The notes beneath the pieces are model-generated. The model was not told the DNA's origin. It saw only the letters and a program-made list of their open reading frames with translations, and did not search any database. Positions 1-14,214 of a stretch of 64,000 nt of DNA are shown here, piece by piece. Position 1 is the first letter of the stretch, and every line of letters begins with the position of its first letter. The translations under genes and the position numbers were made by a program. Origin of the DNA: Ornithorhynchus anatinus (taxonomy: Eukaryota > Chordata > Mammalia > Monotremata > Ornithorhynchidae); assembly GCF_004115215.2 (NCBI RefSeq), contig NC_041738.1:12556669-12620668 (forward strand). Reading direction: 5' to 3'.

Positions 1-77
1 CTTACGGGACCAAATTCTGTCGCATCTACCCTCCTTTAGTACAGCCCTTCGCACTTACTAAACGCTTTCATTCATTC

Positions 78-472
78 CTTTCATTCAGTCGCCTTTACTG
101 AGCGCTTACTGTGTGCAGGGCACTGTACTGAGCGCTTAGAAAGTACAGTTAATTAACAAATACTGCAATTATTAGGGCGCGGGGCTCTGAGACTGAGGAA
201 AGGGTTGCTTTTTTTTAATCTCGCTCCCTCTCTCTCATTCGTCTTGATTGAGCGCTCCCTGTGTGCAGAGCACTGTACTAAGCGCTTGGAATGGACAGTT
301 CGGCCACAGAAGGAAAGAAAAACAATTGTAGCGTCAGTTGGCACCAAAGAGGTATGCAGAGATGATCGCTGTTGGGTTGTGATCGCCTCTGCTGCTGAAC
401 TGTACTTTCCAAGCGCTCAGCACAGTGCTCCGCACACGCTAAACGCTCAATGAATAGGATTGAAGGGATGAA
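78..472. mobile_element. Three LINE-2 3'-tail fragments
   Basis: Antisense tails at 78-146 and 230-320 (TTGAGCGCT...CAGAGCACTGTACTAAGCGCTTGG type) and a sense tail at 374-472 ending in TCAATGAATAGGATTGAAG. These are 5'-truncated LINE-2 3' ends. Confidence 0.8.
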
Positions 473-622
473 TGATGTCCAAGTTGAATTTTCCGACGCA
501 GCGTGGGGGAAAAGAAGGTGGGGAGAGAGGGCTCTGCGGGGCAGCGGCCACGACAGCTGGGAGAGGGGAAGGGGGGAAAAGTCAAATCAAATCATTAAAA
601 TAAAATCAAACTAAAAGGGCAA

Positions 623-639
623 CGTCCCTGGGTGGGCTC

Positions 640-690
<51 letters not shown>

Positions 691-696
691 AGAGAC
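623..696 (-). tRNA. tRNA-Asn (anticodon GTT)
   Basis: 74-nt tRNA on the minus strand. The 5' end reads GTCTCTGTGGCGCAATCGG and the anticodon loop CTGTTAA places GTT at 662-660. The T-arm GGTTCGAGCC and an acceptor stem pairing GTCTCTG with the 3' end CAGGGAC-G are intact. A TTTT Pol III terminator follows at 616-613. The sequence is full consensus, so it is a functional gene and not a SINE head. From memory, human 17q12 also has a tRNA-Asn just upstream of PSMB3. Confidence 0.97.
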
Positions 697-779
697 CGCA
701 CTGGCCCGCCCAGGGACGGCCAGCCCTGTCAAAGGGAACCTGCTGGCTGCTGAGAGGGAATAGGAAAGAAAAATCCAAA

Positions 780-1600
780 TAATGGTATTTGTGAAGCGCT
801 TACTCTATGCCAGGCACTGCTCTAAGCGCTGGGTAATTCAGTAATCAGGTTTCCCCCCCGGAGGGGCTCACTGACTTTATCCCCATTTAACAGAAGAGGC
901 CACTGAGGCCCAGAGAAGTGAAGCGCCTCGCCCCAAATCACCCAGCTGACAAGTGGCGCAGCTGGGGGTCGGGGGGACGAGGGAAGAATGCAGGGGAGGA
1001 AGCCGAAACTAGGGTGCACAAGGTCTGGAAAGAGAGGAAAGGGCAAGAGGGTACGGTGTGAACAGGTGATAACAAGCAAAAAACGTACTGAACGCCGCAC
1101 CTCTTCTGTAGTGGATTATTATTTCCCCCCCCCTTTGGCTTCGAGCATAATAATAATAAGGATTACAGCATTTGTTAGCGCTTACTATGGGCCGGGGACC
1201 GCACTAAGCGCTGGAGTAGATACCACCAAATAGGGTCCTAAATGGGGCTTCACAGTCTCAATCCCCCTTTAACAGATGAGGGTTGTGAGGCCCCCAGAAG
1301 TAAAAATAATAATGCTGGTATTCGTTAAGCGCTTACTACGTGCAGAGCACTGTTCTAAGCGCTGGGGTAGATACAGGGGATGAGGTTGTCCCACGTGAGG
1401 CTCACAGTCTTCACCCCCATTTTACAGATGAGGGAACTGAGGCACAGAGAAGTGAAGTGACTTGCCCACAGTCACACAGCTGAGAAGGGGCAGAGTCGGG
1501 ATGACTAGGTTATGGTCACAGGTGAAACTGGGTTTAGAATTCCGAACCTTCTGAGTTCCAGGCCCGTGTTTTATCCCTTATTCCATGCTGCTTCTGTGGC
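780..1600 (-). mobile_element. Three antisense Mon-1 SINEs in tandem
   Basis: Copies at 780-985, 1148-1301 (truncated) and 1302-1600. Each begins at the AT-rich 3' tail and passes through AAGCGCTTACT, GGCTCACAGTCTT, CCCATTTTACAGATGAGG and GAAGTGAAGTGACTTGCC toward the tRNA head. Confidence 0.88.
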
Positions 1601-1782
1601 TTCAGTGATGCTCTTCCCTCCTGGTTCTCATTCTCAGTCTCCTTGATGGACTCCTCCTCTGCCTCCCACCCCCTAACTGCGGGGGTCCCTCAAAGTTCAG
1701 TTCTGGGTCCCCTTCTAGTCTCCATCTACACCCCCTCCCTTGGAGAACTCATTCGCTCTCATGGCTTCAACTACCATCTCTA
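1601..1782 (+). mobile_element. LINE-2 reverse-transcriptase palm fragment
   Basis: One frame from about 1687 reads [10 protein letters not shown], then [13 protein letters not shown], matching the segment just before the YADD box of CR1/LINE-2 reverse transcriptases. It is cut off at 1783 by an antisense Mon-1, so the catalytic box itself is absent. Confidence 0.75.
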
Positions 1783-1905
1783 ATAATAATAATGATAATA
1801 ATAAAAATAACCGTGGTATTAAAGCCCTTACTATGTGCCAGGCACTGTACTGAGCGCTGGGGTGGATACAAGCAAATGGGGATGGACACCGTCCCTGTTA
1901 AACGG
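1783..1905 (-). mobile_element. Mon-1 SINE, 5'-truncated
   Basis: AT-rich tail, then TATGTGCCAGGCACTGTACTG and GGATACAAGCAAATGGGG; it ends before the tRNA-like part. Confidence 0.8.
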
Positions 1906-1978
1906 GGCCCGAGTAAGGTCCAGCAACTCCCTCAGCGGTCCCTGCATCACTCCAGGCCCTGGGCTGGAACCAGGGAAA

Positions 1979-2059
1979 ACTAGTAAGCACTAGTAAGTAA
2001 GTAATTAAGTAACTAAGTAACTAAGTAAGTAAGACACTAGTAAGTAAGTAAGTAAGAAA
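1979..2059. repeat. (TAAG)n simple repeat
   Basis: About 80 bp of imperfect TAAG/AAGT tetranucleotides with a few AACTAAGT and ACACTAG interruptions. Confidence 0.85.
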
Positions 2060-2808
2060 CTCGTTGTGGGCAGGGAATGTATCTTCTTATTGTTCTACTG
2101 TACTCTCCCGAGCGCTTAGCACAGTGCTCTGTACAGGTAAGCGCTCAGTAAATACGATTAAATGCACTGAATGAAAGAAGCATGGTCTAGAGGAGAGAAC
2201 AGGACACTGGGAGTCAGGGGACCTGAGCAAGTCACTTCAGGTCTCTTTGGCTCGGTTTCTCCCTCTAAAATTCATTCAGTCGAATTTATTGAGCGCTTAC
2301 TGTGTGCAAAGCACTGCACTGAGCATTACAAATGGGGATTTAAGGTCTGTTCTCCCTCCTACTTTGTGAGTTCCATGTGGGACAGGGATTGGGTCCAACC
2401 TGATTGACTTGTATTCATTCACTAGTATTTATTGCGCGCTTAGTATGTTCAGAGCACTGTACTAAGCGCTTGGAATGGACAATTCGGCAACAGAGACAAT
2501 CTCTGCCCATTGACGGGCTTACAGTCTAATCGGGGGAGACAGACGGACAAAAACAAGACAATTTAATCACGATAAATAGAATCAGGGGATGCACAACCTC
2601 ATTAACAAAATAAATAGGGTAATAAAAATGTATACAAATGAGCACAGTGCTGAGGGGAGGGGAAGGGAGAGGGGAAGGAGCAGAGGGAATGGGGGGAAAG
2701 GGGGCTTAGCTGAGGGGAGGTGAAGGGGGGCACAGAGGTAGCAGTTCTTAGAACGGTGCTTGACACATAGTAAATGCTTAATAAATGTCATTATTATAAT
2801 CATTATCA
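2059..2808. mobile_element. Nested LINE-2 and Mon-1 cluster
   Basis: Sense LINE-2 tail 2059-2175, then a sense Mon-1 (2176-2412) interrupted by an antisense LINE-2 tail at 2264-2330. This is followed by a 320-bp antisense LINE-2 3' end (2413-2735, including its purine-rich AGGGGAGGGGAAGGG segment) and a sense Mon-1 tail (2745-2808). Confidence 0.82.
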
Positions 2809-2940
2809 CTGGGAGCATACAATGGAGCGCACAGACACAGACCTTACCCTCAAGGCATTTACCATCTTGTGGGGGAGCTGGGCATTAAAATAAATTATGC
2901 GATGAGGAGGCAATTGAGTATTAGCATCTGTACATGCCCT

Positions 2941-3720
2941 CCAAAAGGCCTTCCCAGATTAAGCCCCAGTTTTCCTCATCTCCCACTCCATGCTGCATTG
3001 CCCTGACTTGCTCCCTTTATTCATCCCCTTTACTTAGGTCCCTGTCATCGATTTATTTATTTTTATTAGCCTGTCTCCCCCTCTAGGCGGTGAGCCCGTT
3101 GTGGGCAGGGAATGTGTCTGTTTACTGTTGTACTCTCCCAAGCGTTTAGTGCAGTGCATTGCCCCCAGTAAGCGTTCAATAAATATGATTGAATTGAACT
3201 GAATTGAATCGTAGGGTCCTACAACACTTGCAATCAAAAGGGAACTCATCTTCCCGCCCAAACACTGTCCTCCTCCAGACTTTCCCAATCATTTGTAAAC
3301 ACCACCACCATCCTTCCTGTCTCAGGGGCCTGTAACTTTTGGCATTATCCTCAACTTATCCTATCTGTTGCCGAATTGTACATTCCAAGCGCTTAGTACA
3401 GTGCTCTGCACATAGTAAGGGCTCACTAAATATTTCTGAATCCCTTTTCATTCAACCCATGCATTCAGGCTATCATCAAATCCTGTCGGTTCTACCTTCA
3501 CAACATCTCCACAGTCGGCCTTCTCCTCCCTATCCAAACTGCTACTGTGCTGATCGGAGCACTTATCTCCCGCTCTGACTATTGCAATCGGCCTCCTCTC
3601 TGTCTCCTGTCTCTCCTCATTCCAGTCCTCATTTCACTTCGCTGCTCGGATCATTTTTCTAAGATGACATTAAGCCCTCGTCTCCCCTCTCCTCAAAGCA
3701 TCCATCTATCCAAAGCCAAC
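2941..3720 (+). mobile_element. LINE-2 3' end and reverse-transcriptase C-terminal fragment
   Basis: 2941-3207 is a LINE-2 3' end (CCTGACTTGCTCCCTTTATT through CAATAAATATGATTGAA). 3210-3720 is an older ORF2 C-terminal piece (TGACTATTGCAATCGGCCTC region) split by a young LINE-2 tail at 3359-3445. Confidence 0.75.
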
Positions 3721-3786
3721 GGCAAGAAATTTTTGCTTGTTGGGGAGATGGGTGATCAACCACGGGAGGTTTCTGAGGAGTGGGAA

Positions 3787-4440
3787 GATAATAATAATAA
3801 TGATGGTATTCGGCGCTTAGAACAGTGCTTGGTGCATAGTAAGCGCTTAGCAAATGCCGTTATTATTATTTGTTAAATCCTTACTATATGCCAAGCACTG
3901 AACTACGTCCTGGGGTAGGTACAAGCAAGATGTGTAGAGAATGATTTTTTTTTAGAAAACTGCTTTGGGGAGCAAAGTGTGAACTAGAGATGGGAGAGGC
4001 AGGGGGAAGGCAGGACCTAGAGGAGGCTGATGCAGTCATTGATCAATCGGTGCTATTTACTGAGCACTTATGTGCCAAGCACTGTACTGAGCACTTGGGC
4101 GAGTACAATTCAGTTAGCAGACACATTCCCTGTCCACGACAAGCTCGGAACAATGCGGTGGTTGTTTGGACGGAGAGGAAGGGGTGGATTTGGGAGAAGT
4201 TATGATGGTAGAATCAGCAGGATTTGGAGACTAAGTATGCAGGTCAAAGGAGAAAGGTGAGTAGAGAATAATACCATAGTTGTGGGCTTGTGAAATAGGA
4301 AGAATGGTGAGGTCGACTGTGATGGGATAGTTAGGAGGGAGGACAGGGTTCAGATGGGAAAACAAAGAGTTCAGTTTTGGACATGTTGAGTTTAAGATGT
4401 CACTGGGTCATCCAACTAGAGAGGTTCCGAAGGCAGGAGG
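3787..4440. mobile_element. Mon-1 tails and antisense LINE-2 ORF2 fragment
   Basis: Two Mon-1 3' ends in opposite orientation (3787-3930) precede an antisense LINE-2 segment. Near 4370 its reverse complement encodes KLNMSKTEL, the familiar CR1/LINE-2 motif. A LINE-2 tail lies inside at 4035-4130. Confidence 0.65.
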
Positions 4441-4726
4441 AAATAATAATAATAATAATAATAATAAGGGTATTTATTAAGCGCTTGCTATGTGCCAAGC
4501 ACTATTCTAAATGCTGGAGTAGGAACAAGTTAATCAGGTTGGATACAGTCTCTGTCCCACTCTGTCATATTCTTAATCCCCATTTTACAGATGAGGGAAC
4601 TGAGGACCAGAGAAGTGAAATGACTTCCCCAAGGTCACCCAGCAGACAAGTGGCAGAGGCGAGATTAGAACCCAGGCCTCCTGAGTCCCATCCCATGCTT
4701 TTTCCACTAGGCCACACTGCTGGGTG
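4441..4726 (-). mobile_element. Mon-1 SINE, near full length
   Basis: Antisense, from an (AAT)n tail to the head at CCACTAGGCCACACTGC; inserted within LINE-2-derived sequence. Confidence 0.9.
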
Positions 4727-4840
4727 AGGTTGCAGAGAAGGGGAGAGACTGGGCCTGGAAAAGTCAACTGGGGGGGGTCAATTGTGTCACTATTGTAGCT
4801 GAAGTCCCTGGAATGGCTGAGCGGGAGCCTTGTCCCTTAT

Positions 4841-5095
4841 AGAGAAGCAGCGTGGCTCATTGGAAAGAGCCCGGGCTTGGGAGTCAGAAGTCATGGGTTC
4901 GAATCCCAGCTCTCCCACTTGTCAGCTGTGTGACTGGGGGCAAGTCACTTCACTTCTCTGGGCCTCAGTTGCCTCATCTGGAAAATGGGGATTAAGACTG
5001 AACCTCACATGGGACAACCTGATTACCCTGTATCTACCCCAGCGCTTAGAACAGTGCTCTGCACATAGTAAGTGCTTAACAAAATTATGGGTATA
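4841..5095 (+). mobile_element. Mon-1 SINE, full length
   Basis: Clear tRNA-like promoter: A box TGGCTCATTGGAAAGAG and B box GGTTCGAATCC. The body runs to AGCGCTTAGAACAGTGC and the tail to 5095. Confidence 0.92.
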
Positions 5096-5270
5096 AATGG
5101 AGGCTAGAAAGGGACAACCCTCTCAGGTTTACTGCATGGAAGGAGGCGATGGTAAACCACTTCCGTATTTTTACCAAGAAAACTTTCCAGATCCACTCCC
5201 GGAACGACAGCAGATGGAGGTGGGGCGTTCTAGAAGAGATGTGTCCGTGGCATTGCTATGGGTCGGAGAT
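5096..5270 (+). mobile_element. RTE/BovB-like 3' end fragment
   Basis: Contains GGCGATGGTAAACCACTTCC, then ACCAAGAAAACTTTCC, and ends with GCTATGGGTCGGAGATG. This layout (AAACCACTTCC, CAAGAAAA, TCGGA) is that of RTE-clade LINE 3' ends and their SINEs. Family assignment is from memory. Confidence 0.45.
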
Positions 5271-5274
5271 GCCC

Positions 5275-6375
5275 CCTAATTCTTTTGTAGTGTACTTTTC
5301 CCCAGTGCTTAGTTCGGTGCTCTGCACATAGTAAGCACTCCATAAATACCTCTTTATGGTATTTGTTGTTGATGATGATGATGTTGGTATTTTTTTTAGT
5401 GCTTACTTTATGCCAGACGTTGTATTAAGCGCTGGGGTGGATATAAGCAAATAGGGCTGGACACAGTCCCTGTCCCACATGGAGCTCGCAGTCTCAGTCC
5501 CCACTGTGCAGATGAGGTGCTGATTTGTTAAGCGCTTACTATGTGACAGACACTGAACTAAGTACTTGGGTAAATACAAGCTAGTCAGGTTGTTATATTG
5601 TGACTCACCCAAGCACTTAGGATGGTAAGCGCTCAATAAATATGATTGAATGAATGAATGACTCTCCCAATCCAAACCCTTGTTCAATGTCATTTCCCCG
5701 CAGCTTCCCCAAATCACGTCCCTTCTTTCCTTCCCTTCAGCGCTAGTTATGTATGAGGATTGGCCGATTGATTCCTTTGTGTCTGTTATTGATATCCACT
5801 CTCTGATAATTAGCCATGGTCTCTTCATCCTTTTACGTCCACTGCCTCTCCATTAGACTGAAAGCTCTTTGTCTTCCTCTGTCCGTGTCAATCTTCCCCA
5901 CTAGATTCATTCTAAGTTCCTTGAGCTTCAAGTCCCTTGCCCACATCTTGCCTCTGGCCTGGAATGTCCTCCTTCACTCTCTCCACCTGCAGAGCCTTAT
6001 TGAAAGCATGGCTCCTCTATGGAGCCTTCCCCAACTAAGCCCTCGTTTCCTCTTCTTCCATTCCCTTCTGCGACTCACTTTTATACTTTGATTTCCTCCC
6101 TTTATTCACCCCTCCCTCAGCCCCACAGCACTCATGCCCATATCTGTAATTTATTTATTTATATTAATGTCTGTCTCCCCCTCTAAACTCACTGTGGGCC
6201 AGGAATGTTTCTACCAACTCTGTTATATTGTATTCTCCCAAGAGCTTAGTACAGTGCTCTGCACATAGGAAGTGCTCAATAAATATGATTGATTGAGGGC
6301 AGGGATCTTGTCCACTAATTACACTGTACTCTCCCAAGACCTAGTCCAGTGCTCTGCACATAGCTTTCAATAAAT
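5275..6375. mobile_element. LINE-2 and Mon-1 fragments
   Basis: Sense LINE-2 tails at 5275-5356 and 5593-5662, two antisense Mon-1 pieces at 5375-5592, and a longer sense LINE-2 3' end at about 5930-6298 followed by another tail (6300-6375). 5665-5820 shows no repeat I recognise. Confidence 0.75.
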
Positions 6376-6402
6376 ATCATTCTTTGAATGATAGTATCCC
6401 CC

Positions 6403-6648
6403 ATTCCCAACCCAGAGCTCTGACCTTGATCAATCTTAGTCAATTTTGGTAATAATGATGAAGAGTTTTTATTTCATTCAATATATTTTTTGAGCTCTTA
6501 CCCTATCCAGAGCACTGTACTAAGATTCCCAACCCAGAGCTCTGAACCTGATCAATCTCAGTCCATTTTGGTAATAATGATGAAGAGTTTTTATTTCAAT
6601 CAATATATTTATTGAGCTCTTACTCTGTCCAGAGCACTGTACTAAGAT
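6403..6648. repeat. 122-bp direct tandem duplication
   Basis: The block starting ATTCCCAACCCAGAGCTCTGA at 6403 recurs at 6525, exactly 122 bp later, with only a few differences. The junction falls inside an antisense LINE-2 tail at ACTAAGAT. Confidence 0.85.
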
Positions 6649-7235
6649 CTTGGGAAGGTACATAAGAGAAATGATCCCTGACGTAGAGAATCTTACAATC
6701 TATCAGGGGAGACAGACTGTAAAATAAATTACAGGTAAGGGAAAGCAATCGAGTTTACGGTTGTACTGTCCTTTCCCAAGCACTTACTACTGTGCTCTGC
6801 ACACAGTAAGCGCTCAATAAATACAATTGAATGAATATATGCACATAAGCGTTAGGAGGGAGTTCCTAAATGTTTACTGGGAGAGGACTGGAAGTCATAG
6901 AGGATGCAGTTAGCAGAAAGAAAGGGAACAGGGTGGGGAAGATGAGAGAGAGTCTCCTCCATTAGATTGTAAGGCTCCTGAAGGTCTAGGAACCAGTGTC
7001 TCATTTTTGCTATCCGCTCCCAAGTGCTTAGAACAGTGTTTCGCATCCACTGGGAGCTCAATAAAAACTACTAATCAATAGACCACTCCCACCTGGGTCA
7101 CCCTGATTTGTTCCCTTTATTCACCCCTCCTTCAACCCCACAGAACTTAGATACTGTAATTTATTTATCTGTACCTGTAATTTATAGTACTGTCTCCCCC
7201 TCTTGACTGCAAGCTCCTTATGGGCAGGGAATGTG
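6475..7235. mobile_element. LINE-2 3'-end fragments
   Basis: Antisense LINE-2 6475-6740, sense tails 6755-6838 and 6955-7080, and a sense 3' end 7081-7235 that is cut by the following SINE. 6850-6950 has no recognised repeat. Confidence 0.7.
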
Positions 7236-7503
7236 TTGTTTTTTTAATGGTGTTTGTTAAGTGCTTACTATGTGCCAGGCATTGTTCTAAAGCAATGGGG
7301 TAGACACAAAGTAATCAGGTTGAACACAGTTCACATCCCACATGGGGCTCACAGTCTTAATCCCCCTTTTACAGATGAGGTCACTGAGGCACAGAAAAGT
7401 TAAGTGACTTGCCCAAAGTCACAAAGCTGCTAAGTGGCAGAACTGGAATTAGAACCCATGACCTCTGCCTTCCAAGCCTGGGCTCTTGCCACAAAGACAC
7501 ACC
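7236..7503 (-). mobile_element. Mon-1 SINE, full length
   Basis: Antisense element inserted into a LINE-2 3' end, with all body blocks present. Confidence 0.9.
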
Positions 7504-8125
7504 CAGAGTTTAGAATAGTGTCTGGCACATAGTAAGTGCTTAACAAATGCTATGATTATTATTTTCTTGTATGCACCCCAGCAGTTAGTACAGTGCCTGG
7601 CACATTGTAAGTTCTTAACAAAAACCACAGTTATTCACTGCTTAGAACAGTGCTTGACTGGTAGTAAGCACTTAAAAAATACCGACATTATTATTATTAT
7701 CCTCAAAGACACAAAGCTCAACTCCTCCAAGAGGCCTTCGCAGACTGAGCCCCCCTTTCCTCTGCTTCTCCTCCTTCCCCATAGGCCCGACTCCCTCCCT
7801 CTGCTCTACCCACCTCACTTTTGTATATATGTATATATTTATGATTCTATTTATTTTATTAATGATGTGTATATATATACAATTCTATTTATTTATATCG
7901 ATGCTATTGTTTCCTGACTACTTGTTTTGTTTTCTTGTCTGTCTCCCCCAGTCTAGAATGTGGTCCAGTTGTTGGGTAGGGATTCATTCATTCATTCATT
8001 CAATTGTATTTATTGAGCACTTCCTGTGTGCAGAGCACTGTACTAACCGCTTGGAATGTACAATTCGGCATCAGATAGAGACAATCCCTGCCCAATAAGG
8101 GGCTCACAGTCTAAACGGGGGATGG
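7503..8125. mobile_element. Mon-1 tails and LINE-2 3' ends
   Basis: Three sense Mon-1 3' tails in a row (7503-7700), a 280-bp sense LINE-2 3' end (7703-7982) with TATATATTTATGATTCTATT repeats, then an antisense LINE-2 tail (7983-8125). Confidence 0.78.
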
Positions 8126-8144
8126 TCTCTAGGAGGTCTCTAGG

Positions 8145-8412
8145 AGAGGCAGCGTGGCTCAGTGGAAAGAAGCCGGGCTTGGGAGTCAGAGATCATGGGT
8201 TCAAACCCCAACTCAGCCACTTGTCAGCTGTGGGACTTTGGGCTTGACACTTCACTTCTCTGGGCCTCAGTTACCCCATCTGTAAAATGGGGATGAAGAC
8301 TGTGAGCCTCACGTGGGACAACCTGATCACCTTGTGTCCTCCCCAGTGCTTAGAGCAGTGCTTTGCACATAATAAGCGCTTAACAAATGCCACCATTATT
8401 TTTATTATTATT
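8145..8412 (+). mobile_element. Mon-1 SINE, full length
   Basis: GAGGCAGCGTGGCTCAGTGG head, GGGTTCAAACCCC B-box region, and ATT-rich tail. Confidence 0.92.
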
Positions 8413-8437
8413 AATAAGTAGGATTGAGTGAATGAAC

Positions 8438-8570
8438 TCCAGTCCCCTCTTAGACCGTCAGCTGTTCGGGGGCAGGGAAGGGGTCTGTTTATTGTTGTAT
8501 TGGACTCCCCCAACTGCTTAGTACAATTCTCCACACACAGCAAGCGCTCAATAAATATGATTGGATGAAT
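8438..8570 (+). mobile_element. LINE-2 3' tail
   Basis: CTTAGACCGTCAGCTGTTCG through CGCTCAATAAATATGATTGG, directly before the microsatellite. Confidence 0.82.
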
Positions 8571-8587
8571 TAATGGGTGGCTGGATA

Positions 8588-8912
8588 AAGGATGGATGGA
8601 TGGATGGATGGATGGATGGATGGATGGATGGATGGATGGATGGATGAAGAATGGATGGATGGATAAAGAATGGATGGATGGGTGGGTGGATGGATAAAGA
8701 TGGATGGATGGATGGATAAAGATGAATGGATAAAGATGGATGGATGAAGATGAATGGATGAAGATGAATGGATAAAGATGGATAAAGATGGATGGATGGA
8801 TGGATGGATGGATGGATGGATGGATGGATGGATGGATGGATGGATGGATGGATGGATGGATGGATGGATGGATGGATGGATGGATGGATGGATGGATGAA
8901 TGAATGAACTAG
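8588..8912. repeat. (GGAT)n / (GATG)n microsatellite, about 320 bp
   Basis: Nearly pure GGAT at 8592-8645 and 8788-8895, with interspersed GGATAAAGAT and GATGAAT variants between. It begins at the 3' terminus of a LINE-2 tail (GGATGAA), which probably seeded it, and sits just upstream of the PSMB3 CpG-rich promoter. Confidence 0.92.
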
Positions 8913-8929
8913 GCAGGCCCACCCCCTGG

Positions 8930-9332
8930 CGCAGACATTAGGTCGTCCGGCTCGGGCGAGGCGCCGGCTCTGCGCGCATGCGCCCTCTGGAGCCTGCCCC
9001 CCTCCCGCGCCGGGCCTCAGTCCTCCACGATCCCAGCAGGCCCCGCGGCGCGCGTTCCGTCTCTCCCTCCCTCCCTCCCTCACGGTGACTTTCCACTTTC
9101 CTCGGCGGCTCCGGCTTTTCTCCTCCCGCTGCTGATTGGTGCCCCGATCCGGCCCGGAGATTGACGGGCGCGAAGCCCAATCAGCGTCCCCGGCGTCGGG
9201 GGGGGCCCGCCTTCTGGCCAATTGGAGGTCGGGGGAGGCGGGAGCTGGGCGGGGAGGGGCCCGCGGGTCCGGTCCGGTCCGGAAGCGGAGGCCGCGGGCG
9301 GGGGCAGCTGCGGGGACCCGCCGGACGCCACC
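8930..9332 (+). promoter_or_regulatory. PSMB3 CpG-rich promoter with NRF1 and CCAAT boxes
   Basis: GC- and CpG-rich block directly upstream of the PSMB3 ATG, with no SINE insertion. It contains a perfect NRF1 palindrome GCGCATGCGC at 8974-8983, inverted CCAAT (ATTGG) at 9135-9139, CCAAT at 9177-9181, CCAATTGG at 9218-9225, and a GC box (GGGCGGGG) near 9247. No TATA box is seen. Binding is inferred from motif match only. Confidence 0.8.
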
Positions 9333-13661
<4,329 letters not shown>

Positions 13662-13724
13662 CCCTGACCGGCCGCTGCCCCCTCGCGCACTGGACTGCCC
13701 TGCTGCCTCCTTTTCTCTTTTATA

Positions 13725-13730
13725 AATAAA
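13725..13730 (+). other. PSMB3 polyadenylation signal
   Basis: AATAAA 64 nt after the PSMB3 stop codon, followed by a GT-rich stretch (TGTCTTGTCC), giving a very short 3'UTR and a predicted cleavage site near 13745. Confidence 0.88.
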
Positions 13731-13852
13731 AATGTCTTGTCCGTAGCCTGCCGCGCTGGTCCTCCGGACGGGGTGGGGAGGCGGGGGGCTCCCCTGCGGC
13801 CCGCCCCCCAGGTCGAAGGCGGAGGGCAGCGTTTCAAAAGCGAGGGCCAGCG

Positions 13853-14106
13853 GAGAAGCAGCGAGGCCTAATGGCGAGAGCCCGGGCCTGGGCGGCGGAA
13901 GGAAGCGGATTCGAATCCCCGCTCTACCCCCCGCTGGCTGCGTGACCTTGGGTAAGTCACTTCACTTCTCTGAGGCCGTTTCCTCAGCCGTAAAATGGGG
14001 ATACCTGTTCTCCCGTGCGGGGCCGTGTCCGACCTAATTAACGGGTATCCGTCCCAGCGCTCCGAACGGCGTCTGACCCGGAGTAAGCGCTTACCAGATA
14101 CCGCAG
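13853..14106 (+). mobile_element. Mon-1 SINE between convergent PSMB3 and PIP4K2B 3' ends
   Basis: Sense copy with GAAGCAGCGAGGCCTAATGG head and GATTCGAATCC B box, filling most of the gap between the two genes. Confidence 0.88.
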
Positions 14107-14208
14107 AAAAAGGCCGCTCGCCAGCCGTGGGTCCGGACCGGAGGCCCGCCTCCCACCCCTTCCCCCCCCGGGGGTGGAAGGAAAGGGCGGACACGAAGGA
14201 TTTGTGGC

Positions 14209-14214
14209 TTTATT
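14209..14214 (-). other. PIP4K2B candidate polyadenylation signal
   Basis: TTTATT on the plus strand is AATAAA on the PIP4K2B strand, 2.2 kb beyond the stop. It is the only clear canonical signal I saw in a long repeat-poor stretch, so it is the likely distal end of the 3'UTR. Confidence 0.65.

Noticed and set aside
4841-5095. tRNA-like A and B boxes in many short segments
   Set aside because: These are heads of Mon-1 SINEs: no full cloverleaf or acceptor stem. Only the Asn and Cys genes are complete tRNAs.
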